The position numbers and the translations under genes were made by a program. A stretch of 64,000 nt of DNA from Ehretia macrophylla. Taxonomy: Eukaryota > Streptophyta > Magnoliopsida > Boraginales > Ehretiaceae. Location of the stretch: positions 61,716,247 to 61,780,246 of the forward strand of contig CM075765.1 of the NCBI GenBank assembly GCA_037974665.1. The letters run 5' to 3'. This document shows positions 1-13,164 of the stretch, piece after piece (within the stretch, counting starts at the first letter, position 1; each line of letters starts with the position of its first letter). The notes beneath the pieces are model-generated. The model was given only the letters and a program-made list of their open reading frames with translations. It did not search any database and was not told where the DNA came from.

Positions 1-141
1 CGGGAGATATTCTCTAAACAAATCGAATAGTTTGATTAATATTGAAAGTGTTCAATGTTTCTTTAGTGCTATATAGCAGTGAATCTAGAAAGTCACGCAC
101 AATAGAGTATGGCGAATGTTTTTCCTATTGAGCTTGATTTA

Positions 142-255
142 GTTTCTCTTGAGTTGTTAAAGTGTTAACAATTGTAATTAGTTTTCTCTTGAATTGTTAA
201 AGTGTTAACAATAGTATTTTGTTTCTCTTGAATTGTTAAGGAGTTAACAATGGTG
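142..255 (+). repeat. About 40-bp tandem repeat, 3 units, in copia 5' LTR
   Basis: Three units each begin GTTTCTCTTGA or GTTTTCTCTTGA and contain TTGTTAAAGTGTTAACAAT or a close variant, starting near 142, 181 and 221. The 3' LTR (33156-33231) has only two units, so the LTRs differ by one repeat unit. Confidence 0.85.
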
Positions 256-386
256 TGATTGACCTTTAAAAGTTATTGTGGTCAATATGCAATTATTATT
301 AAGTGTTGGGGCTAATGTAGAAATATGAAAATGTTGTTTTCATAATTTCAACTAATGGTGATTAGGTTGAATATTTAAATGTCTTA

Positions 387-553
387 GTGGAAGAATACTA
401 CACAATATACATATGATGTATATATGTATATTATTACATTAATGGAAGAATACTACACAATATACATATGATGTATGCATATGTATATTATTACATTAGT
501 GGAAAAATACTACACAATATGTATGATATATATATGTGTGTATATTTTATCTT
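387..553 (+). repeat. About 56-bp tandem repeat, 3 units, in copia 5' LTR
   Basis: Units start near 387, 442 and 499, each with GGAAGAATACTACACAATAT (third unit GGAAAAATAC) followed by an AT dinucleotide-rich palindromic stretch. The 3' LTR carries the same array. Confidence 0.85.
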
Positions 554-1066
554 TAAAAAAAAAAAAGCTAGACAACACAACCATAATTTGAGAAAGCTTG
601 TCTTATCTTTTCTTTCAAAAGGGAGACAAGACACCCTAGAAATATGGCTTGTCTTTTATTTTCTGTAAAAAAGTTGTCAACCATCTCTCTCTCTCCAAGC
701 TCTTACGCGGCTGAAAAATGAGAGAAGATGAAGTCTTCTTCTTCAACTCTCAAAAGAGAAAAAATACCATGGCTGAAAAATGAAGATGAAGGAGAAGAAC
801 TTGTCTTCTCCTCTTCTTTAAAAAACATAGCCAAGACTAATGAAGAAGAAGGAAAAAGTTTTTCTCTCTTCTTCAAACAAGCTCATAAATATTCTATGGT
901 AGATCTAGCACAAAAATAGCCATGAAGATGGAGAAGTCATTCTTTGCTCGTGTGGACCGACTAGAGCTCTTGTGGTTTCAAGAGGAGTTGTCTTCCATCA
1001 AGTGTGCAAAAATTCAGATCTATGGCTTCCACGAGTTGTCTACAAGAGGTATACTCTTCTACTATC

Positions 1067-3693
1067 TGTAACACCCTGATCCCTCTCGAGACTGAAAGTT
1101 CTATCAATCAAACTAATCACAACCCAAACCAAACCCGGGCAAAGTTTTAGGGAAAGACGGACGGAGTCTCCCCTATTTCTAGTCAAAAGCAACAAACCTG
1201 CGACAGCATATAAGTGGACCAATACCATGTCCAAACATTCAACCACCTCAAGGCCATCCGAGCCTTAGTTCACAACAATTTAAACTCAGCAAGTATACAT
1301 ACATTTCCAATTTAAAAACTAACCTATCTTTTCATTTTGACAAGTACATTCAATCTAGGCAATTAAACCATACTAAGCTACTGCATAAAATAAACTATCT
1401 TGCCATTCTAATTCTTTTCCTTTGGACGTTACAACCATGCATTGAAGTTAAGCTACATTAACTATATACATAATCTAACTTATCAAACCATTCCAACTAC
1501 TTATCTAGATTTATATTACATTTCTTTTAACAATAATTACATACAACATAAAAGCATACAACTTTACAACTTTGACAACTCAGGTCACATAGGCACGCAA
1601 GACAACTCTTCAAGTACAGACTTTCACGAAATTACGAACTTTCCAGCTACCATGGCATTTCCTGAAATGTGGTGGTGAGGAGTGAGTATACACAACACGT
1701 ATACTCAGTGAGGGCGAGACAAATATCGAAGTAGAGAGAAAGAAGATCGTGCAATGCAAAAAGGTACAGTTAAGCAATACAATCAATAAAAGGCATACAA
1801 TATAAACAACAATACAATTAAACAACTAAAGAAAGCATTAACACAACCAATCAAAGCTATACCACACTTTGAAGGCTATGGTTCACTCGAGCGAGTAATG
1901 TACTGATCACGATGACGCGCCGGCCCAAACCACCTTATAACACCAGTTTGGAATACCCCGGAAGTATCGATCAATCTACGACCCAAATCTCCCTAGGAGG
2001 CAACCCAAGCGAGAAGAGGGAATAGCTACGGAGCTAGAGCAACCAACACTGGCAACCCGAGGCTACCCAGAGAGGCCCATCACTCACGTGCGAGACACTA
2101 TGCAATGCAAGACTGGATACAAGGCAATAAACGAGCGATATCAAGCATTCTCAACAATGGATAAACATTTCAATCAACAATCAACTCTAACAAGCGTAAT
2201 AAGCATTAACAAGCATAACAAGCAATAATAAGCATTAACAAGCATTCTATTAGCAATATAAACATGAAACACACAAAATCACCAAAAATGCCCCAACTTT
2301 CAAAATGTCACTACTTTCAAACGAGCCCCGAGTCTTGGAAACCGACTTCACCAATCCTCCTAGGTCACTATAAGGCACGTCTAGAGACTCTGAAACCTTA
2401 CTTAACCCTAGAATTCGTCCAAAGCCCGGTTTTCCCCCTTTGCTCGTTTGAACTACAACTATACCAACCAAACACCCAACCAACACCACGAACGCACCAA
2501 AAGTGCTTCCATGGCTCCCGAAACAATGCCATCACACAAAACGAGAAAACGCAAAAGTCGACCTAAACGACCTGACTTTCACCAAGCCGTTTTTCTCTAT
2601 TTTTCTATTACACATTCCAATTAAACCACACATTTAGGCATTCTAGCATATCTAGCATATTTCTACATCAACGGACAGTATAACGGAGCAACTTCATCAT
2701 TTCAAGGGTTTACTATTCATAAAACACTATTCATTAATCAATTTAAATTGCAATCTCAACATTTAACCGCAGAAAATGTTAAAAAGCTATAAATACATGT
2801 TCTACAATCAACAAGGAACATTCTTTAAGCAACAAAATGATTAAAACAACAATCTAGGCATAAAATCCAACAAATCAAAGTTTAGATACAAAATTTTCAA
2901 ATGCGCAAATAACGATGAAACCCTCACCTTAGACACTCCTAGACGCTAGGAAAACCTCGTAGGATGCCTCGGAAACCACCCCGTGCAAGCTCACTCGAAA
3001 ATTTGATGATTTGAAGTTGAATTTTCTTTTTTGTCTCTCCTCAATTTTTTTGGCCCTTTTGCTCTCTGTTCAGTTCTGTTTTTTTTTTATTTTGCTTTGT
3101 TTAAGCTTAAAATGGTGACAATTTGGTCAAAGTTGGTCAAGGTTGGTCAAACAACTTAAAAACTAGTCAAAATGGCTTATTTTTGTGCATTTTTAAGCTA
3201 AATAACTAACACCAAAATTAATTCTAGCTAGCAACAATTAAATTATAAAATTTTAGTCATCTAAATACTAATTTCACTATTTGCTGAGGACTGGAAACCG
3301 TTTCCTAGCTAACGCTCTCGATATGCAATGCACGTTGTGACAACAAAAGAATAACAATTAAATCTCGAAGAATCTAAGAAATATATCATTTTGAAAAGCA
3401 TTATAGTTTAAAATTTACTCCGGCTCGGAGCTACTTTTCATTTAATTGAAAACCGAGCCTTTAAGTGCAAGAAAAATAAAACCGATTGACATCAATATGA
3501 GATGTAGGTGATATTCCGTTAAAATAATTAACTCAAGTATTATTTTAATTACTTCCAAAAGAAATATGAAAATAGTGCTACAAATAAATGTTCAACTAAA
3601 AGTAAACACATAATTCAATGCTAACATTTAAGATAACACTTAATCAAATGCAATTAAATGTCATTAAATGCATGCCGGGTTCGGGTTATCACA
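1067..3693 (-). repeat. LARD-1 3' LTR (left)
   Basis: Directly repeated at 5551-8159. It differs by small indels, for example an extra GGTCAAAGTT-type short repeat near 3125-3150 and a missing block near 1905. In the sense direction it carries the conserved hairpins (1949-1970 and 1683-1707), an AAG|GTGAGG motif at 2921-2930 and a TTTCAG|G motif at 1661-1667. Confidence 0.9.
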
Positions 3694-4213
3694 TCCTTCC
3701 CCCCTTAAAACAATTGCGTCCTCGCAATTCTTCTTCCAATAGAACTCAGCATCATCTGAAATCCAATTCTGACTAATCTTCATTAGCTACTGAACAAGTA
3801 TTTCATCAAGATGACAAATAGGAAAGTTCAAGTACAAATGCCAAGTGGTAACGCCAAATAAAGGCTCAAAGGTAGATACCGTACAAGAATCATGTTGACA
3901 CGAATACCGAAGAAGAATAAATTCCAACTAGAAACGCCGAGATAATACCAATAAAGACTAAAGCAAAGATATTGTAGATGTCATTTATACCACACAATAA
4001 CGACAAGAAGAATACCTCACGCACGAATCTCCAATAGAAGTCTAACTATTACCGCCCGAGAATTCCCAAGAAAAAGCCAAATAAAAGCTCAAACAAAGAT
4101 TCCATCTAGAGGTCCAAAGAAATACCCTGCGGGTCATGAATTTCATAGAAGAATTCTCCGTTCAGAGCGCTGAAGAAAATACCAAGAACCCAATCAAATA
4201 TACTTCCAAAGTT

Positions 4214-5044
4214 TCAAGGAAGCCTTCCAAATAATAACCCGATGGAACAACCAATTAGATTCCGAGTTTTGCTATCAAATGTTGAGAAGAATGTCAAAGA
4301 AATTAGCAGAGAAAATTTAATATGCCCAATAAGACAATCAAGTTGAATAACAATCATAGTTTCCCAGATGGACGAAACTCCAAGGATAGACATCGAACTG
4401 GTGGACAATATACCGAAACCAAACTCTGAGGCCTCTTCACTGTTTGCCAAGTGAGAACTTCATACAACTTTGCCAATAAGGAAAATACCAATAGAACGCC
4501 CAATAAGAATTTCAAAGAATACCATAAGTAGTATTATACAATAAGTTTGATAGGAACTCCAAATACCAAACCTACTGAGGAACACTGAAGAAGATATCTG
4601 AAACAATGCTCTAATAATAAAGTAGCCAAGTTTGCCCAATAAGTAAATACCAAATAACTGGCCACTAAGGATCCTAAAGAATGCCATTGAAGAATTTCCA
4701 ATCAGGGATGCCAATATCACACCAATAAAGTCTAAGACACACATACCCTAGATAATACCATACAGTAAGTCCGATTGAGATTCCAATAACCAAGTCCACC
4801 GAGAAGTGCCAACAAAAGTCTCCAAAGAATACCCATTAAGAAAACCAGAGAATGCTCCAAAGAATAACCAAATAAAACCCCAAGAGAAAGCTACTATTTC
4901 ACAACTATTAAGCACAGAGGAGGACCATAGAGATTTGCCAATAACCGACCTCCAAAAGCAAACACCAATTCCCAAATAAAAACTAGTCAAATGCCATTCA
5001 TTTCCTGCCAATCCATACACCTTGAAAAGCCAGCGGTGAACCAC
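4214..5044 (-). pseudogene. Hydrophobic reading frame shared among LARDs (three in-frame pieces)
   Basis: Three open stretches (5044-4748, 4744-4460, 4450-4214) lie in the same minus-strand frame, separated by single stop codons. Their translations match, piece by piece and in order, the uninterrupted 259-codon frame in LARD-3 (45574-46353) and part of LARD-4 (58526-58939). Recognisable shared words include SSSVLNSCE, IGNSSM, YLLGKLG, RFGIWSSYQTYC and NSEEASEFGF. The product would be mostly hydrophobic (L, I, F, G). I recognise no family. T-rich repeated DNA gives hydrophobic translations by chance, so coding status is unproven. Confidence 0.4.
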
Positions 5045-5536
5045 TTTCTTTCAGGCGCTGAAGAGGACTTACTTACCATTTCCATAAGACATGTATGAAT
5101 GCCAATATATCATAGTTATACATATGCCTTAAGCTATTATGCCAGCAAGTTTACAAAAGAGTTTATTCAACAAAGTCACACAAGCATAACAATCAAGTCA
5201 AGCACCACTTAATCAATTCAGATCACGGCACAACCAATTCAAGACATTATAATACACACATTACATGCAGTACTCCAAGCAAATAACAATTCATGAGGTC
5301 GATTCAATTCACGATGCCAATTCAATAGGTCAATTCAATAGACAACTAGACATTCCACCTTTCCTGAGAAACATTTAACACATAACATATAACTTTATCA
5401 CATAAGTGCATACATTCAAGTCAAGACATACAATCTCACATACAAGCATACACTTTCAAGACACACTTAACAAGCACACATTCAAGGACACTACCCACCA
5501 GACCGAAGACCCTGTCCCGGCTTATGAGCTAGACAA

Positions 5537-5548
5537 GCTCTGATACCA
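5537..5548 (-). other. LARD-1 primer-binding site (initiator tRNA-Met)
   Basis: The minus strand reads TGGTATCAGAGC, complementary to the 3' end of plant initiator methionine tRNA, two bases inside the right LTR. It fixes the element as minus-sense. Confidence 0.9.
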
Positions 5549-5550
5549 TC

Positions 5551-8159
5551 TGTAACACCCCGATCCCTCTCGAGACCGGGAGTTCTATCAATCAAACTAA
5601 TCACAACCCAAACCAAACCCGGGCAAAGTTTTAGGGAAAGACGGACGGAGTCTCCCCTATTTCTAGTCAAAAGCAACAAACCTGCGACAGCATATAAGTG
5701 GACCAATACCATGTCCAAACATTCAACCACCTCAAGGCCATCCGAGCCTTAGTTCACAACAATTTAAACTCAGCAAGTATACATACATTTCCAATTTAAA
5801 AACTAACCTATCTTTTCATTTTGACAAGTACATTCAATCTAGGCAATTAAACCATACTAAGCTACTGCATAAAATAAACTATCATGCCATTCTAATTCTT
5901 TTCCTTTGGACGTTACAACTATGCATTGAAGTTAAGCTACATTAACTATATACATAATCTAACTTATCAAACCATTCCAACTACTTATCTAGATTTATAT
6001 TACATTTCTTTTAACAATAATTACATACAACATAAAAGCATACAACTTTACAACTTTGACAACTCAGGTCACATAGGCACGCAAGACAACTCTTCAAGCA
6101 TGGACTTTCACGAAATCACGAACTTTCCAGCTAACATGGCATTTCCTGAAATGTGGTGGTGAGGAGTGAGTATACACAACAAGTATACTCAGTGAGGGCG
6201 AGATAGATATCAAAGTGGAGAGGAAAAAGATCGTGCAATGCAAATAGGTACCGTTAAGCAATACAATCAATAAAAGGCATACAATATAAACAACTAAAGA
6301 AAGCATTAAAACAACCAATCAAAGCTATACCACACTTTGAAGGCTATGGTTCACTCGAGCGAGTAATGTACCGATCACAATTCCGATGACTTTAACGATG
6401 ATGCGCCGACCCAAACCACCTTATAACACCAGTTTGGAATACCTTGGAAGTATCCATCAATCTACGACCCAAATCTCCTTGGGAGGCAACCCAAGCGAGA
6501 AAAGGGAATAGCAGCGGAGCTAGAGCAACCAACACTGGCAGCCCGAGGCTACCCAGAGAGGCCCATCACTCACGCGCAAGACACTATGCAATGCAAGACT
6601 CGATACAAGGTAATAAACGAGCGATATCAAGCATTCTCAACAATGGATAAACATTTCAATCAACAATCAACTCTAACAAGCGTAATAAGCATTAACAAGC
6701 ATAACAAGCAATAATAAGCATTAACAAGCATTCTATTAGCAATATAAGCATGAAACCCACAAAATCACCAAAAATGCCCCAACTTTCAAAATGCCACTAC
6801 TTTCAAACGAGCCACGAGTCTTGGAAACCGACTTCACCAATCTTCCTAGGTCACTATAAGGCATGTCTAGAGACTCTGAAACCCTACTTAACCCTAGAAT
6901 TCGTGCAAAGCCCGATTTTCCCCTTTTGCTCGTTTGAACTACAACTATACCAACCAAACACCCAACCAACACCACGACCACACCAAAAGTGCTTCCATGG
7001 GCTCCTGAAACAATGCCATCACACAAAACGAGAAAACGCAAAAGTCGACCTAAACGACCCGACTTTCACTAAGCCGTTTTTCTCCGTTTTTCTATTACAC
7101 ATTCCAATTAAACCACACATTTAGGCATTCTAGCATATCTAGCACATTTCTACATCAACGGACAGCATAACGGAGCAACTTCATCGTTTCAAGGGTTTAC
7201 TATTCACAAAACACTATTCATTAATCAATTTAAATTGCAATCTCAACATTTAACCGTATAAAATGTTAAAAAGCTATAAATACATGTTCTAAAATCAACA
7301 AGGAACATTCTTTAAGCAACAAAACGATTAAAACAACAATCTACGCATAAAATCCAAAAATCAAAGTTTAGATACAAAATTTTCAAATGCGCAAATAACG
7401 ATGAAACCCTTACCTTAGACACTCCTAGACACTAGGAAAACCTCGTAGGATGCCTCGGAATCCACCCCGTGCAAGCCCACGTGAATATTTGATGATTTGA
7501 AGTTGAATTTTCTTTTTTTTCTCTCCTCATTTTTTCGGCCCTTTTGCTCTCTGTTCAGTTCTGTTTTTTGTTTTATTTTGCTTTGTTTAAGCTTAAAATG
7601 GTGACAATTTGGTCAAACAACTTAAAAACTAGTCAAAATGGCTTATTTTTGTGAATTTTTAAGCTAAATAACTAACACCAAAATTAATTCTAGCTAGCAA
7701 CAATTAAATTATAAAATTTTAGTCATCTAAATACTAATTTCACTATTTGCTGAGGACTGGAAACCGTTTCCTAGCTAACGCTCTCGATATGCAATGCACG
7801 TTGCGACAACAAAAGAATAACAATTAAATCTCGAAGAATCTAAGAAATATATCATTTTGAAAAGCATTATAGTTTAAAATTTACTCCGGCTCGGAGCTAC
7901 TTTTCATTTAATTGAAAACCGAGCCTTTAAGTGCAAGAAAAATAAAATCGATTGACATCAATATGAGATGTAGGTGATATTCCGTTAAAATAATTAACTC
8001 AAGTATTATTTTAATTACTTCCAAAAGAAATATGAAAATAGAGCTACAAATAAATGTTCAACTAAAAGTAAACACATAATTCAATGCTAACATTTAAGAT
8101 AACACTTAATCAAATGCAATTAAATGTCATTAAATGCATGTCGGGTTTGGGTTATCACA
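5551..8159 (-). repeat. LARD-1 5' LTR (right)
   Basis: Direct repeat of 1067-3693, ending ...GGGTTATCACA next to TSD CTATC. The hairpin-I stem TGGAATAC/GTATCCA is intact at 6435-6456. The donor-like motif reads AAG|GTAAGGG (near 7409-7415), still a good donor consensus. Confidence 0.9.
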
Positions 8160-8345
8160 CTATCTCTTGTCAATATATATACTTGCTATATAAATGTTTT
8201 GCATATGTTAATTACATGATATCAAGATTAGAGTTTCATATGAACATCATGCTTTGAATTCCATAAAATTTTGAATGTCATGTTTCACTTCCGCTCGATT
8301 CTTAGCTTGATGATGTTCATAGCTCTAAATATACAAGATCCTTCA
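8160..8345 (+). repeat. Copia 5' LTR, right end
   Basis: Resumes the copia LTR after LARD-1 and matches 34045-34234. It ends ...GATCCTTCA immediately before the primer-binding site. The duplicated CTATC lies at 8160-8164. Confidence 0.88.
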
Positions 8346-8347
8346 AG

Positions 8348-8359
8348 TGGTATCATAGC
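8348..8359 (+). other. Copia primer-binding site
   Basis: TGGTATCATAGC is two bases after the LTR end. It differs by one base from the initiator tRNA-Met complement TGGTATCAGAGC. It fixes the copia element as plus-sense. Confidence 0.8.
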
Positions 8360-8775
8360 AAGGCTTGATGATTCATGTGATTACATATGTGTACGCTTAA
8401 TGTTTCTAAAGTCTTGAGCACTAAAGAACAAGAAACATGTTTCAACATTTCTGAAAAAAGTTTATGCGCACTGATTTTGCATGACTGCTTTGGCAAATCA
8501 AATGTTGTTGTTTGGGGCTGATTTTTGGGTATGTTATGCTATAGAGATAGTAGAACATTTCATCTTCTAAATATGCATTTCCAAATTTTGAGGTTAAGAG
8601 TTTCATTTTTAGCAAAATCAGTAAGTTCATTGATTCGCGCGTAAAGCTGGACAGTTTGTGCAATTGTGTTGTAAGAGGCATAACTCAGTCAATTTAACTC
8701 CGAATTGAGTTCTGTTTGATCTAAAACTATCTACACTCGAAAATCTACATCTTTACAAAAGTTTAGAATTTTTGG
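8360..8775 (+). other. Copia leader, first segment
   Basis: Non-coding sequence after the primer site, with no recognisable motif. It ends at the TSD (AGAAC) of the solo LTR and continues at 11686. Confidence 0.6.
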
Positions 8776-8780
8776 AGAAC

Positions 8781-11680
8781 TGTAACACCCCGATCCATCT
8801 CGAGACCGGGAGTTCTATCAATCAATCTAATCGCAACCCAATTCCAGACCCGGGCAAAACTTTTAGGGAAAACGGACGGAGTCTCCCCTGTTTCTAGGCA
8901 AAATGCAAATCCTGCAATATCATATAAGTGGATCAGCATCGTGTCCAACCATACAAACACCTCAAGGCCATCCGAGCCTTGGTTCTCAACAAGCGAACAC
9001 AAGTAAATATATATTTCCAGTTTAAAAACTAATCTATCTCTTCTCATCTTTGACAAGTACATTCATGCTTGGCAATTAAACTATACTAACCTATTGCATA
9101 AAATAGACTATCATACCATTCTAATAGACCTAGTTAAGTTAATTACATAACTTTTAACACTAAATACATACAATACATGAAAACATACATCTCATGAAAG
9201 TAAAATCTTTACATCTTTGACAACTCAAGCCACATAGCACGCAAGGCAACTCTTCAAGCACGATCTATCACATAACCACGAAATTTCTAGCTAACATGGC
9301 AATTCCTGAAATGTGGTGGTGAGGAGTGAGTATACGTAACACGTATACTCAGTGAGGGTGGAACAGATATCGAGGTGGAGAGAAAGAAGATCGTGCAATG
9401 CAAATAGGTACAGTTAAGTAATATGATCAATAAGAAAGCATTCAATATAAACAGTAACACAATAAACAATCAAGGAAAGCATAACATAAACAATCAAAGC
9501 TATACCACACTTTGAAGGCTACGGTTCACTCATATGAGCAATGTACCATTTCACGGGCAATACATCAATCTCGAGCTTGATGTTGACAACGATGACAATA
9601 AGCGCGTAACCACCTTATAACGTCCACTGGTTGTACTCCGGATGTACCCCGACATATCTACGACCCAAATCTCCCAAGGCGGCAACCCTAGCGAGAGCGG
9701 GAATAGGACATGGAGCTAGAGCAACCCAACCCTGGCAGCCCGAGACTACCTAGAGAGGCCCATCACTCACGCGCCTGACACTATGCAATGCAATATGAGA
9801 TACAAGCAATAAACGAGCGATAGCACGAAAGTACAGTTTAGTGTCGATAAACAAGATATCAAGCATTTACAATCAATAATAGCAATCAATTAACTTTTCA
9901 AGCATGATTATCATTAATATCAACAGTAACATCAATCAAACAAGTAATAGCAGTTCAAATCACGAAAACGACAAATATCACTATTCAATCTCTAACTTCC
10001 AAAGGCAATTACGAGCAAACGAGCTGCAGGATTAGGAAACCGATTTCACTACATTCACTTAGGTACTACAAGGCACGTTTCTATATCACGAAACCTCACT
10101 TTCCCAACCGAAGTCCGAAAGTCCACCTACTGCGTTTGAACTACCAGTCACTCAATCAACGTGACAACAGCGCCAAAAGTGCTTCCATGCCCTCAATAGC
10201 AATACCCCCAGCACAATTCGAGCACGGTCAACACTTGGTCAAACGACCCCTTTACGTTTCTTTGTCTAATTCCCAATTTTAACAAAAGGTGGTCTATTTT
10301 TATTGCACATTTTATCTTTCTATCACTAATGGCACCTATCCAAATAAAGAAATCGTAATTCGGATCAAAATATGAAATTCTAGGGTTTTACTATTCAATC
10401 ACTATTCATTATTCTTCCCCAATTTCAAATTTGCGTTTCTAGCCGTAAAAATCGCTAAATTACTAACAAGCAATGCTCTACGAACCCTAAGGAAGTTATT
10501 TCAAGCAATAACATGCATTATAATGTAATAAATATCAAATCTAAAAAATTGAATCAAAAATCAAATTCAAATAAAAATGCACAAAAACGTGAAAACCCTC
10601 ACAGAGATTGAAGACCAAGACCCGCAAGGACCCGAGCCACGATCGTCGTCCAATTCTATGCAAGATTTTGGCCTAAAAATGCAGAATCAAATTTTGTTTC
10701 TTTTTCCTTGAACTTTCGGCCATGGGAGGGGGGACTTATGGGGCATTTTGGGTTTTGTTTTGATATCAATTTTGCCTTGTTTTATTTATTTAAAAAGATG
10801 ACAAAGGCTCAAGGGCATTTTGGTTTTTTTGCAAAGTCAAGCTTAAGTTAAAAATGGTCAAATAAGCTTATTTAATTAGCATTTAGTCTAATTCAAATTA
10901 AAACAATGCAATTTTAATGAAATCCAACTAAAACTAGCTAATTTAAACTAGAAACGCTATTCACGAAATCCGAGAAATATTCTTCTAACTTTTATTTTCG
11001 AAATGCTACGATCGAACAATCAATAAATGATCGCTAATCAATTGATGAGCAATAATATAAAACTATAATTTTTGAAAAGTAGAATAGTAGAATAGTTTAA
11101 AATTCACTCCGTCTCGGAGTTACTTTTCTCATTTAATTGAAAACAGAGTAATTAAATGCAAGAAAATAAAACCAATTTTTAAAATAATCAATATTCATTT
11201 AAAAATAATTAATTTAACTATTTCTAGAATATTTTAAAGAATTATGAAATTAATGCTAAGATATGAATGAACAAGTTAATATAAACACGTAATCAAATGC
11301 AATTAGATACTAACATTTAAGATGACACTTAATTAAATACAAGAAAATAAATATAATTACTATAAACAATAAAAATAGGTAATAATCTTTTAATTAATCA
11401 ATATAAAAATTATTTGAATATTTTTAAAAGAAATATCAAAATAATACTTGAAATAAATAGATTAAGTAAAATAATCAATTAGTTAAACACAAGGAAATAA
11501 AACCGAGTATTAAATGTAATAACATAGTTAATACTTATTTAAAATAATTAATCCAAGTATTAGTTGAATAATTTTAAGAGAAACATGAAAATAGTGCGTA
11601 ATGGATGATTTAACTAATTTAAACACTTAATTAAATGCAGTCAAATGCTATTAAATGCATACCGGGTTCGGGTTATCACA
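8781..11680 (-). mobile_element. Solo LTR (2.9 kb) of the LARD-1/LARD-4 family
   Basis: Begins TGTAACACCCCGATCC, ends CGGGTTCGGGTTATCACA, and is flanked by AGAAC at 8776-8780 and 11681-11685. Only one LTR is present, with no internal region, as expected after recombination between the two LTRs of an integrated element. Minus-sense by comparison with LARD-1. It is diverged from LARD-1 and carries extra AT-rich repeats near its right end. Hairpin II (around 9328-9352) and the acceptor-like CTGAAAT context near 9305 are kept. Confidence 0.88.
11158..11660 (-). repeat. Degenerate tandem repeat, about 170 bp x 3, in the solo LTR
   Basis: Three successive AT-rich stretches repeat the order CAAGAAAATAAA / AATAATTAAT / AAGAAATAT-like / AACACTTAAT-like, beginning near 11158, 11336 and 11495. 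Shorter versions occur at the homologous end of the other LARD LTRs (for example 36600-36960). Confidence 0.5.
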
Positions 11681-11685
11681 AGAAC

Positions 11686-13164
11686 TGTAGATAGGCCAAA
11701 GGAGTCAAAACAGTTGGTGTATGTGCAGCAGATTTATGATGGGTCATAAATTAAAAGCCATGACTAATTGGTTTGATTTTGGTTAAGTCCAATGGGCTTA
11801 AAAATCAATGTGCTTTAGTCTAATAAGATTAGATGAGGTTGTTTTTCTTAGTGAAGATTAAAACGAGCCTAGGAGCTCAAATTGGGCCATAAAATTAATA
11901 AAGGAGTTGCATTGGGCCTTAATCAACAAGTATGGACTTAAACTTGATTTTATCTAGTTCTTTTGTGTTGTTTAACATGAAATGTTAAAATCTCAAGATA
12001 TGAAACTTATTGCAAACATGCATTTCAATGATTTAATGTATTGGATACATTAGTTTGTGCTGGCTTGCTTGTTTAGCATTCTTGTGTTTATGTATATGAT
12101 GCATTTACTTAGCTTTATGAGTTTTATCTTACATTGTGATGTTGGATAATAAATGGTGACTTTGGTCATGGACTTGGTTAGTGAATGGTTAATTGGTTGT
12201 AATTGCATTAGATGGTGTTGTAATTAATTCTATCATTCATTAGTATGTAATTGAGACATAAGTCTCGTTTTATTTTCTTGCAATTGAGAGAAATTTGTAG
12301 TGAGACAAAATGTATGTAATTTCTACAAGAAGTTTGCAAGAAGACCATTGGAGACTTTCAAGGAGTTGGAGGTACTTTGGATATTTGAAGAAATCAAGAA
12401 AACAATACCAAAGAAGACATGTTGATGTGTTTATTTAGGTTTTATTTTTGTCTTGATTTAATTCATAGTCCAAGTCCATGATCCACCATGATGTATGATT
12501 TTGTATGTTTCTTTATTTATTTGCCTATATGTGATGTATGCTTGTAAATGAACTAATGTGCAAAGTGAGACCTAATTAAATTCAAAATCCTCCTACGTGC
12601 AAACATATTAGATTGTAAAGCGGTAAAGGTGTTTATCGTTGCCCTCTACTATCCTAGGTTATATTTGCTCAATTGGGTATGTCCTGGCTAACCCAAAGGT
12701 AGGAAGACATATTCCATGAAAGTATTATATTTACTTAGCAAGCATAGTGATGTTGTGTTGTTCCAATATCATGAGGTCAATAACGCACTAAAGCTGAGGT
12801 CCGGAATTCAAATTGTCACAACATTGTGACGGTGGGTGTAATCTAACTAGATCACGTTTCCAATAATGACCAAAGCTGAGGTTATGGTGATTTAGGAGCA
12901 AAATGGCCATATCCTATATAGTGATATAGATAGTAATCGTTGCTAACTCTTTGAATGAATATTCTAATAACGCACCAAAGCTGAAGGGTATTGATATTAA
13001 AGAGAACTATGGTCACCTATTAATGAGTCTTTAATTAGATTCACGATCTCATTTAGGAAGTGTGGGAATCGATAAAATTAGTGGGATGTATCATTTAATT
13101 AAAGGCCAATTAAATGTTTTAACAAGTTTATGTCAACTAGCGATCTTATTTTCTGCATACGTTT
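11686..13164 (+). other. Copia leader, second segment, with a thrice-repeated motif
   Basis: Sequence between the solo LTR and the gag-like region, without a convincing ORF. The motif CAAAGCTGAGG (or CTAAAGCTGAGG, CAAAGCTGAAGG), preceded by TAACGCAC or AATGAC, appears at about 12781, 12865 and 12967. Confidence 0.55.

Larger units (their letters stand above)
1..1066 (+). repeat. Copia 5' LTR, left part (truncated by window start)
   Basis: Matches 33013-34055 nearly base for base. It breaks at 1066, where LARD-1 is inserted with TSD CTATC, and resumes at 8160. It is AT-rich with two short tandem-repeat arrays. No gene is seen; short ORFs here are by chance. Confidence 0.88.
3694..5550 (-). 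other. LARD-1 internal region (non-coding or degenerate)
   Basis: On the minus strand: primer-binding site, then a leader resembling the chromovirus leader (GAGCCGGGA...TCGGTCTG...GGGTA), then a T-rich stretch built of variants of TTGGNATTCTTATTGGG, then GGACGCAATTGTTTTAAGGGG and the polypurine tract. No retrotransposon protein domain is recognisable. Confidence 0.8.
1067..8159 (-). mobile_element. LARD-1: non-autonomous chromovirus-like LTR element with no gag-pol
   Basis: Bounded by TSD CTATC (1062-1066 and 8160-8164). It has two long LTRs of about 2.6 kb, 1067-3693 and 5551-8159, both TGTAACACC...TTATCACA. The internal region is 1.86 kb (3694-5550). The minus strand is sense: the primer site complementary to initiator tRNA-Met (TGGTATCAGAGC) is at 5537-5548 beside the right LTR, and the polypurine tract (plus-strand CCTTCCCCCCTTAAAA) is beside the left LTR. 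No gag, RT or integrase motif occurs inside. By structure it is a large retrotransposon derivative. It sits in the copia 5' LTR and is therefore younger than it. Confidence 0.9.

Noticed and set aside
1442-2566. Small ORFs in LTRs (for example 1442-1678, 2264-2566, 6750-7124) repeated with near-identical translation
   Set aside because: They repeat only because LTRs are repeated. They lie antisense to the element, change freely between families, and show no protein features.
2790-2805. Conserved CTATAAATACATG as an LTR TATA box (2790, 7273, 21470, 28710)
   Set aside because: It reads as a TATA box only on the strand opposite to element sense and is lost in the LARD-3 version (ATTTGTAGC). Antisense transcription cannot be excluded, but nothing supports it.
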